Shown: in pieces, positions 1 to 5,396 of the stretch
Layout of the letters: each line of letters begins with the position of its first letter
Numbering within the stretch: the stretch's first letter is position 1
Assembly: GCA_964415715.1 (NCBI GenBank)
Contig: CAYQBK010000055.1
Span: 1 to 5,396 of the forward strand
Length of the DNA stretch: 5,396 nucleotides
Origin: DALYDK01 sp964415715
GTDB lineage: Bacteria > Patescibacteriota > Saccharimonadia > Saccharimonadales > CAIOMD01
Direction of reading: 5' to 3'
The notes under the pieces: model-generated
The model's input: only the letters and a program-made list of their open reading frames with translations
What the model was told of the DNA's origin: nothing
Database searches by the model: none
Translations under genes and position numbers: made by a program

Positions 1-27
1 ACTAGCGAATATCTCAGGTAAATGTTT

Positions 28-33
28 TATAAT
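28..33 (+). promoter_or_regulatory. Putative -10 element of the clpC promoter
   Basis: A perfect TATAAT lies 23 nt before the clpC start. A transcription start about 7 nt downstream would fall near position 40-41 and give a leader of about 16 nt that still contains the Shine-Dalgarno. No good -35 is visible at the expected spacing (around 5-10), although the window edge is close. There is no CIRCE-type inverted repeat or other recognisable heat-shock operator in the 56 bases upstream. A short frame ending in TAA at 19-21 could be the tail of an upstream gene, but six codons cannot establish that. Confidence 0.55.
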
Positions 34-42
34 TCGTTTAAG

Positions 43-48
43 AAAGGA
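43..48 (+). promoter_or_regulatory. Shine-Dalgarno of clpC
   Basis: AAAGGA ends 8 nt before the ATG at 57, which is normal spacing for a bacterial ribosome binding site. It supports the chosen clpC start. It is the only clear Shine-Dalgarno sequence upstream of any gene in the window. Confidence 0.75.
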
Positions 49-56
49 TTATCAAT

Positions 57-2534
57 ATGCCAGAATCACCAGATTTCCAAGATTTTTTAAATCATTTGAC
101 AGACAATGCACTCATGAGTTTGAAGACGGCCGATCAAATAGCCCGCCAGCAAACATCTGCCTATGTCGGTACAGAACACATATTACTCGGTGTTTTAAGC
201 CAGCAGTCTTCGCTTGGCGCCAAAATGTTAGCCACAGCTGGTATAAATTTTCAGCGGGCTCAACTCGCATTAAATTTAACACCGCGTAATTTAAACATAA
301 AAATTGGAGCTAAAGGTCTTAGTGAGACAGCCAAGCTTGCCCTAAAAATGAGCTGGGACTTTGCCCAGGATTTTAACCAGGATATGTGTGGCACAGAACA
401 TATATTGTATAGTTTGCTGATGCAAAAAAATGGTCGAGCTGCGATGTTACTTCGTGATATGAGTGTTGATACCGATAGATTGACCGATGAGCTGGAGCAA
501 TTTTTGCAAAAACAACAGTACGATAGTGAACAGGCCGGAGCCAAACACACAGCAACTCGTACCCGCAAAAAAAGTGGCAAAAGCGCTCTCGAGCATTTTG
601 GCACTGATTTGACCGCTATGGCCGCCGAAGGCAAACTTGACCCAGTTATTGGTCGTGATGAAGTCGTTAGGCGGGTTATTACGATACTAAATCGTCGAAC
701 CAAAAACAATGCAGTACTGATCGGTGAACCTGGCGTTGGTAAAACTGCTGTCGTCGAGGGCTTGGCTCAACGAATAATCGCCGAGGATGTTCCAGATAGT
801 TTGCTGGATAAGCGAATAGTTATGCTAGATTTGGCTGCTATGATAGCGGGGACGAAATACAGAGGTGAATTTGAAGAAAGACTCAAAAAGGTTATGGCCG
901 AACTAGAATCTGATCGCAGTGTTATTGTATTTATCGATGAAATGCATCTACTGGTTGGCGCTGGCGCTGCCGAAGGAGCTATCGATGCCGGCAACATATT
1001 GAAGCCATCACTTGCTAGGGGCAAGATTCAGGTCATTGGGGCAACTACCACCAACGAATACCACAAACATATTGAAAAAGATGCCGCTTTAGAAAGGCGA
1101 TTCCAGCCAGTTGTTGTATCTGAAACTACCAAGATAGAAACTCTGGCGATATTAAAAGGTCTTCGCAATAATTACGAACAGTTTCACGGTGTAGTTATCA
1201 GTGATGAAGTATTAGAAGATTCGGTGTATTTTGCTGATAGATTTATTCAAGATAGGTATATGCCAGACAAAGCGATAGATCTAATAGATGAAGCAGCGGC
1301 GCTATTGCGAGTAGATAAGGGAAAAACACCGAGTGAATATCGAAGCCTAATAAAAGAAATCAAACTAGCTAGTCTGAAGCGCGATGAAGCAGTGGATAAC
1401 GAAGATTATGAACAGGCGGCAAAATTTAAGCAAAAAATTAGCGCAGCCCAGGAAAAACTAAAAGTTTTACAGGAAAAAACAGCCGCTCACAAACGTTTGA
1501 CATTGTCGAGCGATGACGTTGCTGCGGTCGTTGCTCAGTCGACTGGTGTGCCTGTACGTAAAATAGTTAAGCAAGAAGCAAAAAATCTATTAAAACTTGA
1601 ACAGCAAATTGATAGATACGTTATTGGTCAAAAAGAAGCAGTTGAAGTTGTGGCCAAGTCTATTAGACGAAATCGCAGTGGCATCAGTAGTGACAAGCGA
1701 CCCATAGGTTCGTTTATATTTATGGGGCCAACTGGTGTTGGTAAAACAGAGCTTGCTCGCATCTTAACTCGCGAATTTTATGGCCGTGAAGACGCCATGA
1801 TCAAAATAGATATGAGTGAGTTTAGTGAACGTCACAATGTGTCTCGGTTAGTGGGAGCGCCCGCAGGTTATGTGGGTTATGAAGAGGGCGGACAATTGAC
1901 AGATAAAATTCGTCGCCACCCATACAGCCTGGTGTTGTTTGACGAAATAGAAAAAGCTCACCCCGAAGTGTTTAATATGCTACTTCAACTACTAGAAGAC
2001 GGTGAATTGACTGACGCCAAGGGTAGAAAGGTTAGCTTTAGGAACACAATAGTTATTATGACAAGCAATATTGGGGCGCATTTATTACAGAAAGAAGCTT
2101 CGTTTGGATTTAGTGCCAACCGTGAAGAACTCAAAGATCTTGATGCTTTACATGAAAGAAACAAGGATATGGTTAGTGCCGAGCTAAAAAAGCACATGCG
2201 TCCAGAGCTGATAAACAGAATCGATAAAGTTGTAGTATTTCGGGCGTTGACAAAAGACAATGTCAAAAATATTATTGATGTCCAAATAAGTGAACTGCAG
2301 GCCAGATTAAGACGTAAAAAAATTGGGCTTAGCCTAACGCCAAAAGGTAAACAATGGTTGCTAGATAACGGTTATGATCCAAAAAATGGTGTTCGACCAC
2401 TTAGGCGACTTATTCAAGACTCTGTTGAAGATCATATAGCCGAAGGCATATTAGCCGATACATATACAACCGGGGATGTAATACGTGTTAGTGCAAATAA
2501 AGATGGCCTTATGTACGCCACAATCCAAGAATAG
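57..2534 (+). CDS. clpC: ATP-dependent Clp protease ATP-binding subunit ClpC
   Basis: This is a complete 825-residue Hsp100/Clp unfoldase with two AAA+ modules, close to the usual ClpC length. It uses ATP to unfold cytoplasmic proteins and thread them into the ClpP peptidase. The N-domain (about 1-145) has two Clp-N repeats, each with a GTEHIL motif. D1 has Walker A GEPGVGKT (223-230), pore loop GTKYRG (265-270), Walker B VIVFIDE (289-295) and arginines R347/R348. A short middle domain (about 410-470) has a UVR-like NEDYEQAA stretch (448-455); this short linker separates ClpC from ClpB. D2 has Walker A GPTGVGKT (557-564), pore loop GYVGY (604-608), Walker B with D629/E630 and sensor-2 GVRP (778-781). 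The ClpP-docking position reads FGF (683-685). The start is supported by AAAGGA at 43-48. No adaptor or clpP gene lies nearby. Every AAA+ motif looks intact, so it should be active. Confidence 0.95.
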   Translation: MPESPDFQDFLNHLTDNALMSLKTADQIARQQTSAYVGTEHILLGVLSQQSSLGAKMLATAGINFQRAQLALNLTPRNLNIKIGAKGLSETAKLALKMSWDFAQDFNQDMCGTEHILYSLLMQKNGRAAMLLRDMSVDTDRLTDELEQFLQKQQYDSEQAGAKHTATRTRKKSGKSALEHFGTDLTAMAAEGKLDPVIGRDEVVRRVITILNRRTKNNAVLIGEPGVGKTAVVEGLAQRIIAEDVPDSLLDKRIVMLDLAAMIAGTKYRGEFEERLKKVMAELESDRSVIVFIDEMHLLVGAGAAEGAIDAGNILKPSLARGKIQVIGATTTNEYHKHIEKDAALERRFQPVVVSETTKIETLAILKGLRNNYEQFHGVVISDEVLEDSVYFADRFIQDRYMPDKAIDLIDEAAALLRVDKGKTPSEYRSLIKEIKLASLKRDEAVDNEDYEQAAKFKQKISAAQEKLKVLQEKTAAHKRLTLSSDDVAAVVAQSTGVPVRKIVKQEAKNLLKLEQQIDRYVIGQKEAVEVVAKSIRRNRSGISSDKRPIGSFIFMGPTGVGKTELARILTREFYGREDAMIKIDMSEFSERHNVSRLVGAPAGYVGYEEGGQLTDKIRRHPYSLVLFDEIEKAHPEVFNMLLQLLEDGELTDAKGRKVSFRNTIVIMTSNIGAHLLQKEASFGFSANREELKDLDALHERNKDMVSAELKKHMRPELINRIDKVVVFRALTKDNVKNIIDVQISELQARLRRKKIGLSLTPKGKQWLLDNGYDPKNGVRPLRRLIQDSVEDHIAEGILADTYTTGDVIRVSANKDGLMYATIQE

Positions 2535-2539
2535 TAAGA

Positions 2540-2545
2540 TATACT
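2540..2545 (+). promoter_or_regulatory. Putative -10 for a leaderless transcript of the HExxH gene
   Basis: TATACT ends 7 nt before the ATG at 2553, so transcription would begin at or next to the start codon. No Shine-Dalgarno is present in the 18-bp gap after clpC. The -35 region at 17-bp spacing (2517-2522) matches TTGACA at only three positions and lies inside the clpC coding end. The hexamer sits within a small perfect inverted repeat (2531-2547). Support comes mainly from the same spacing at two other genes in the window. Confidence 0.5.
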
Positions 2546-2552
2546 ATAGCTT

Positions 2553-3545
2553 ATGTTTAAGAAAAGTTTAACCTGGCTAATCCCGTTAGCGCTAGTGTTT
2601 GTTGCCCTTTTTGTTGTTTGGTCAAATCGTTACAGTATATATGACAATTTCGTTTTAAATAGCTATAGCCCGAACAGCGACATTAGTCAGTTATCAACCG
2701 CTAGTGGTATGAATAGCTCAGGCTCCAAGTTATTTTATACAACCAAACCTCGTATATCTGACAAAGCCGAATTTGCAACCGAATGTAAAAACGACAAAGA
2801 ACAAACAATCGTTCTTGGTTGCTTTGCATCAGTTTCTGTATTTGGTGGACTTGATGTGGGTAATATTTATCTATATAACGTAACTGACCCACGTTTGGCC
2901 GGGGTGAAGGAAGTGACTGCGGCTCATGAAATGCTCCATGCTGCTTACGGACGATTATCGTTAGCAGAAAAAAACAAAGTCGACAAACTTACCGCGGAAG
3001 CATTTGCAAGAGTTAACAATCCTCGAATTGTAGAAATAGTTGACAACTACCGTAAGCAGGACCCATCAGTTGTGCCAAACGAACTTCACTCCATACTGGG
3101 GACAGAGGTTGCCAATTTGGGCCCTGAGCTTGAAGCGTATTATCAGAAATACTTTGCCGATCGCTCAAAAGTCGTGTCACTTAGCCAAAACTATGAAAAA
3201 GTTATGAACGAATACAAAGACCAGGTCGATAAAATAGATGCTGATCTGTCGCTTCGCAAAGCTGAGATAGACAGCCTAGAGACAAAACTAAACAGTCAGT
3301 CAAACAGTCTTAACGAATCAAAAAAGCAATTGAATGAATATTTGCGAACTGGACAAACAGCTATATATAATCAACAAGTCCCAAACTATAATTCGGAAGT
3401 CAACAGCTACAATCTGCAACTTGCCAGTTATAGAAATCTATTAGATGAATACAACCAGCTAGTTGACAAACGAAACTCTATCGCTACTGAACAACAAACC
3501 CTCATCAAAGGATTGGACAGTAGAGTCAATGCAATTAATCCATAA
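2553..3545 (+). CDS. Uncharacterised membrane-anchored HExxH protein with Tyr-heptad coiled coil
   Basis: I do not recognise a named family for this 330-residue protein. Lysines at 3-4 followed by one hydrophobic segment (about 8-23) indicate an N-terminal anchor or uncleaved signal, with the rest outside the cytoplasm; no lipobox is seen. Residues 30-200 form a globular part with C78 and C90, which could make a disulfide. A hydrophobic strand-like GNIYLYNV (103-110) precedes the zinc-protease-type motif HEMLH (125-129). This resembles the edge strand plus active-site helix of zincins, with H125 and H129 as ligands and E126 as catalytic base. E177 or E185, in NELHSILGTE (176-185), is a candidate third ligand. 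From about 205 to the C-terminus the chain is predicted helical or coiled coil; Tyr recurs at 272, 279, 286, 293 and 300. A membrane-bound metallopeptidase acting on envelope or external proteins is plausible but inferred; it could instead be an inactive structural protein. It begins 18 bp after clpC and has its own -10. Confidence 0.8.
   Translation: MFKKSLTWLIPLALVFVALFVVWSNRYSIYDNFVLNSYSPNSDISQLSTASGMNSSGSKLFYTTKPRISDKAEFATECKNDKEQTIVLGCFASVSVFGGLDVGNIYLYNVTDPRLAGVKEVTAAHEMLHAAYGRLSLAEKNKVDKLTAEAFARVNNPRIVEIVDNYRKQDPSVVPNELHSILGTEVANLGPELEAYYQKYFADRSKVVSLSQNYEKVMNEYKDQVDKIDADLSLRKAEIDSLETKLNSQSNSLNESKKQLNEYLRTGQTAIYNQQVPNYNSEVNSYNLQLASYRNLLDEYNQLVDKRNSIATEQQTLIKGLDSRVNAINP
3366..3470 (+). 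repeat. Five-unit Tyr-Asn heptad repeat within the coiled-coil region
   Basis: Residues 272-306 of the HExxH protein read as five consecutive heptads of the form Y-N/R-x-x-V/L-x-x: YNQQVPN, YNSEVNS, YNLQLAS, YRNLLDE, YNQLVDK. If V/L occupies heptad position a, Tyr occupies every d position, giving a regular aromatic stripe. The codons have diverged, so this is a protein-level repeat and not a recent DNA tandem duplication. P277 in the first unit may mark the helix start. Confidence 0.8.
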
Positions 3546-3551
3546 ATTCTG

Positions 3552-3557
3552 TATAAT
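3552..3557 (+). promoter_or_regulatory. Putative -10 for a leaderless transcript of the CNNM gene
   Basis: A perfect TATAAT ends 7 nt before the ATG at 3565, within the 19-bp gap after the HExxH gene. No Shine-Dalgarno precedes the start. The hexamer at -35 spacing (3529-3534) is a poor match. The geometry puts the transcription start at the A of the start codon or within a base of it. Confidence 0.55.
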
Positions 3558-3564
3558 CTTGTAA

Positions 3565-4551
3565 ATGAATATTGAAATATTAAGTTTAGTCTTACAGGTG
3601 GCATTATTGGTTGGCATGTCAGCGATATGTTCTGGTTTAAACATAGCCCTAATGTCCTTAAATGTTGCTGATCTTAGACGTCAGGCTAAAATTGGCAGTA
3701 AACAAGCCAAAAAAGTATTACCTTATCGTAAAAATAGCCATTTATCACTGGCGGCAATATTATTTACCAATGTGGCGGTTATATCGGCTTCCTCATTAGT
3801 TTTAGAACATCATTTGTATGGTTTGATTGCTGGGCTAATCAGCACTTTACTTATAGTTATTTTTGGTGAAGTCATACCACAGGCTTTATTTGTAAAAAAC
3901 GCTCTTGGCCTGTGTGCATTTTTTGCACCATTGCTAAAGACCATGATCATTATTACATATCCGGTCTCAAAACCGCTTCAAATGTTGCTAGATAAAATGT
4001 TTGGCAAAGGTAGTGATAGGCTGCATAGTCGTCAGGAATTGACTCTAATAATGGGTGAGCATTTAGTTTCTAATAAAAGTGAACTAGATGAAGACGAAGT
4101 TGAAATCATACAAGGTGCATTACAGCTCAGTGAAAAACAAGTCGAAAGTATTATGACGCCCATAAAATATGTCTATTCATTGACCAACGAAACTGTTATT
4201 GACGGTGATAGAATAGATGAGATAAAAGCACGTGGCTGGAGTAGGATACCGATAATCAGTAAAAACCGGCGTAAATGCTACGGAATACTTCTACAGAAGG
4301 ATTTAGTAGATATTGATTTTGACGAAGACCCAATTAACCTAAAAACACATAAACTTCATCCGACAAAAACAGTTGGCGCCAAAACTGCTTTAGATACAAT
4401 GTTTAGGCATTTTATTAGTACTCACGGGCATATGATGATAGTTGAAAAGAAAGGTGTTATTATCGGCATTGTAACCATAGAAGACTTGATCGAAGAAATA
4501 TTGGGCCACGAAATTGAGGATGAAACAATCCATAACATGGCTAAAGTATAA
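3565..4551 (+). CDS. CNNM (DUF21) transmembrane protein with CBS pair, CorC/HlyC-like
   Basis: This 328-residue inner-membrane protein belongs to the CNNM/CorC group, whose characterised members bind or export Mg2+ or confer resistance to divalent metals. The DUF21 domain spans about 1-150 with hydrophobic segments near 5-27, 60-80, 84-103 and 113-132. Family landmarks are CSGLNIALMSL (22-32, matching the usual FSGSETAL region), N69 in FTNVAV, and GEVIPQ (101-106). A cytoplasmic linker with acidic ELDEDEVEII leads to IMTP (196-199, usually MTPR) and a CBS pair (about 200-318), the likely nucleotide-sensing part. It stops soon after the second CBS domain (VTIEDLIEEILGHEIEDE) and lacks the C-terminal CorC/HlyC transporter-associated domain; shorter forms of the family exist, so this is not necessarily a truncation. 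It has its own -10 and runs directly into tsaC. Family assignment is firm; substrate and direction of transport are not shown by the sequence. Confidence 0.88.
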   Translation: MNIEILSLVLQVALLVGMSAICSGLNIALMSLNVADLRRQAKIGSKQAKKVLPYRKNSHLSLAAILFTNVAVISASSLVLEHHLYGLIAGLISTLLIVIFGEVIPQALFVKNALGLCAFFAPLLKTMIIITYPVSKPLQMLLDKMFGKGSDRLHSRQELTLIMGEHLVSNKSELDEDEVEIIQGALQLSEKQVESIMTPIKYVYSLTNETVIDGDRIDEIKARGWSRIPIISKNRRKCYGILLQKDLVDIDFDEDPINLKTHKLHPTKTVGAKTALDTMFRHFISTHGHMMIVEKKGVIIGIVTIEDLIEEILGHEIEDETIHNMAKV

Positions 4552-4552
4552 T

Positions 4553-5128
4553 ATGTTTGCAGTCTATAAAAGTACCTCACATCCGGCCATTATTGATGCA
4601 CTATTATCTGGCAAAATAGGTATTATACCTACTGACACTGTTTATGGCTTAGTGGCCTTAGCTAGTAACGAACAGGCTGTTAATAGACTTCATGCCACAA
4701 AGAGCAGGTCAAATAAGCCCGGGCCCATAGTTGCTGCTAATATTTCGCAGTTAGTTAATATGGGCTTTACAATAAAAGAATTGAACAAAGCAAGAAAATA
4801 TTGGCCTGGCGCAGTAAGTGTTATCGTCCAATCACAAGATTTACCATATTATTTGCATGTAGGTATAGGTTCTGTGCCTGTTAGAGTAGTTGAAAATCAT
4901 AAAATATATAATTTGCTGATTATAACTGGCCCACTGGTTACAACAAGCGCAAATATTACTGGTTTGCCAACAGTTTCCAATATATCAGAAGCTATCAAAA
5001 TATTTGGTGAAAAAGTCGATTTTTATGTAGACGGCGGTGAAATACCAAATAATATTGCCTCCACGATAATTAAAATCGAAGCCAATAGAACCACAATCCT
5101 CCGACCAGGCTCCGCAAAAGTTAAATAA
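4553..5128 (+). CDS. tsaC: L-threonylcarbamoyladenylate synthase (TsaC/YrdC/Sua5 family)
   Basis: This enzyme makes threonylcarbamoyl-AMP from threonine, bicarbonate and ATP, which TsaD with TsaB and TsaE then uses to form t6A37 on ANN-decoding tRNAs. The 191-residue length fits the single-domain TsaC/YrdC form without the extra Sua5 C-terminal domain. Visible motifs are PTDTVYGL (26-33), K50-S-R52 followed by SNKP (53-56), WPGAVSVIV (84-92), VPVRV (108-112), TTSANITG (130-137), VDGG (159-162), STII (170-173) and ILRPGS (182-187). All substrate-binding landmarks are present, so it should be active. The start at 4553 lies 1 nt after the CNNM stop. An in-frame ATG at 4514 would add 13 residues overlapping the CNNM end, and these do not look like the family N-terminus. 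No strong Shine-Dalgarno is seen (only TAAAG at 4542-4546), so translation is probably coupled to the CNNM gene. Confidence 0.92.
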   Translation: MFAVYKSTSHPAIIDALLSGKIGIIPTDTVYGLVALASNEQAVNRLHATKSRSNKPGPIVAANISQLVNMGFTIKELNKARKYWPGAVSVIVQSQDLPYYLHVGIGSVPVRVVENHKIYNLLIITGPLVTTSANITGLPTVSNISEAIKIFGEKVDFYVDGGEIPNNIASTIIKIEANRTTILRPGSAKVK

Positions 5129-5129
5129 T

Positions 5130-5158
5130 TTGAGCAACAGCGTTTTGTAATATACACT
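5130..5158 (+). promoter_or_regulatory. Putative radA promoter, leaderless geometry
   Basis: TTGAGC (5130-5135, four of six to TTGACA) is separated by 17 bp from TACACT (5153-5158, four of six to TATAAT including the key TA and final T). The -10 ends 7 nt before the radA ATG at 5166, the same distance as at the HExxH and CNNM genes. No Shine-Dalgarno is present. This 37-bp gap is the widest between genes in the window and has no hairpin-plus-T-run terminator. Confidence 0.5.
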
Positions 5159-5165
5159 ATATCTG

Positions 5166-5396
5166 ATGGCGAAATCTAAAATATTGTATGTATGTAGTGC
5201 TTGTGGCGCTAGCTATAGTGGCTGGTCTGGCAAATGCAACACTTGCGGTGAATGGAATACTATTGAAGAAAAAATATCTGAACAGTCAACTAGTGCAGGC
5301 GGTAAATCAATAGCCAAAGGCCACCAGCTAGAATATGCTGATATCTCTAGTGGTGTCGATGATATCACTAAACGTATATCTGTTGGCATAAAAGAT
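5166..5396 (+). CDS. radA: DNA repair protein RadA, N-terminal part (cut by window edge)
   Basis: Only the first 77 codons are present and the frame stays open to the last base; complete RadA (Sms) proteins are usually around 450 residues. RadA is a hexameric RecA-like ATPase/helicase that promotes branch migration during recombination and repair. The four-cysteine zinc finger is complete: C10-x2-C13 and C24-x2-C27, in the typical setting VCSACGASYSGWSGKCNTCG (9-28). It is followed by the usual variable linker and a DISSGVDDITKRISVGI stretch leading towards the RecA core. The Walker A, KNRFG motif and Lon-like C-terminal domain would lie beyond the window. The ATG at 5166 fits the family N-terminus (MAKSK before the zinc finger). 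Confidence 0.93.
   Translation, partial: MAKSKILYVCSACGASYSGWSGKCNTCGEWNTIEEKISEQSTSAGGKSIAKGHQLEYADISSGVDDITKRISVGIKD

Noticed and set aside
1..56. CIRCE or CtsR-type heat-shock operator upstream of clpC
   Set aside because: No TTAGCACTC/GAGTGCTAA inverted repeat and no direct GGTCAAA-type heptads are present in the 56 bases available; an operator further upstream cannot be excluded.
260..709. Open frame of 149 codons on the - strand inside clpC, and shorter - strand frames at 373-555, 767-1024, 1985-2266, 2701-2892 and 3459-3644
   Set aside because: They lie opposite well-conserved coding sequence, or span a gene junction at 3459-3644, have low-complexity Ser/Leu-rich translations without recognisable motifs, and no convincing start signals. 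They are reading-frame shadows.
57..2534. ClpB disaggregase instead of ClpC
   Set aside because: The middle domain is short and UVR-like, without the long coiled-coil propeller of ClpB, and a ClpP-docking tripeptide position is present in D2.
4514..4552. Upstream ATG extending TsaC by 13 residues
   Set aside because: The extension overlaps the last CNNM codons and does not resemble the start of the family; the ATG at 4553 puts PTDTVYGL at the usual distance from the N-terminus.
5150..5162. Small inverted repeat ATATA-CAC-TATAT before radA as an operator or terminator
   Set aside because: Five AT-only base pairs overlapping the -10 are expected by chance in such sequence, and there is no G+C-rich stem or T-run for a terminator.
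57..5396. TGA recoded as glycine, as in Gracilibacteria/Absconditabacteria (SR1)
   Set aside because: All reading frames are full length under the standard code, contain no in-frame TGA, and encode glycine with GGN codons, so there is no sign of recoding. No TGA stop occurs either, but four stops are too few to judge.

Overview
The window carries five genes, all on the + strand and tightly packed: a complete ClpC-type AAA+ unfoldase (57-2534), a membrane-anchored HExxH/coiled-coil protein with no recognised family (2553-3545), a CNNM (DUF21)/CBS membrane protein (3565-4551), a short TsaC/YrdC threonylcarbamoyl-AMP synthase (4553-5128), and the first 77 codons of the DNA-repair protein RadA (5166-5396, cut by the window edge). 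Gaps between genes are 18, 19, 1 and 37 bp. No gene-free stretch exceeds 60 bp. I see no RNA gene, mobile element, CRISPR array or convincing terminator.

Organism: bacterial, moderately AT-rich and very compact. The short CNNM and TsaC proteins, the unrecognised anchored HExxH/coiled-coil protein, and the apparent lack of 5' leaders on most genes suggest a Patescibacteria/CPR lineage, most likely Saccharibacteria (TM7). This is inferred from style and recalled protein resemblance, not from a marker gene. The genetic code looks standard: glycines use GGN, no in-frame TGA occurs, and the four visible stops are TAG, TAA, TAA and TAA.

Regulation: clpC has a perfect TATAAT and a short leader with a good Shine-Dalgarno. 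The HExxH gene, the CNNM gene and radA have no Shine-Dalgarno. Each instead has a -10-like hexamer ending exactly 7 nt before its ATG, which puts the expected transcription start at or next to the start codon (leaderless mRNA). tsaC starts 1 nt after the CNNM stop and is probably translated by coupling.

Together: ClpC would unfold substrates for a ClpP encoded elsewhere. The HExxH protein probably faces the outside of the membrane, TsaC makes the precursor for tRNA t6A, and RadA acts in recombination. These are largely housekeeping functions sharing a locus rather than one pathway. clpC with radA downstream recalls the Firmicutes clpC operon. The least explained element is the HExxH protein, whose C-terminus holds five Tyr residues spaced exactly every seven positions.
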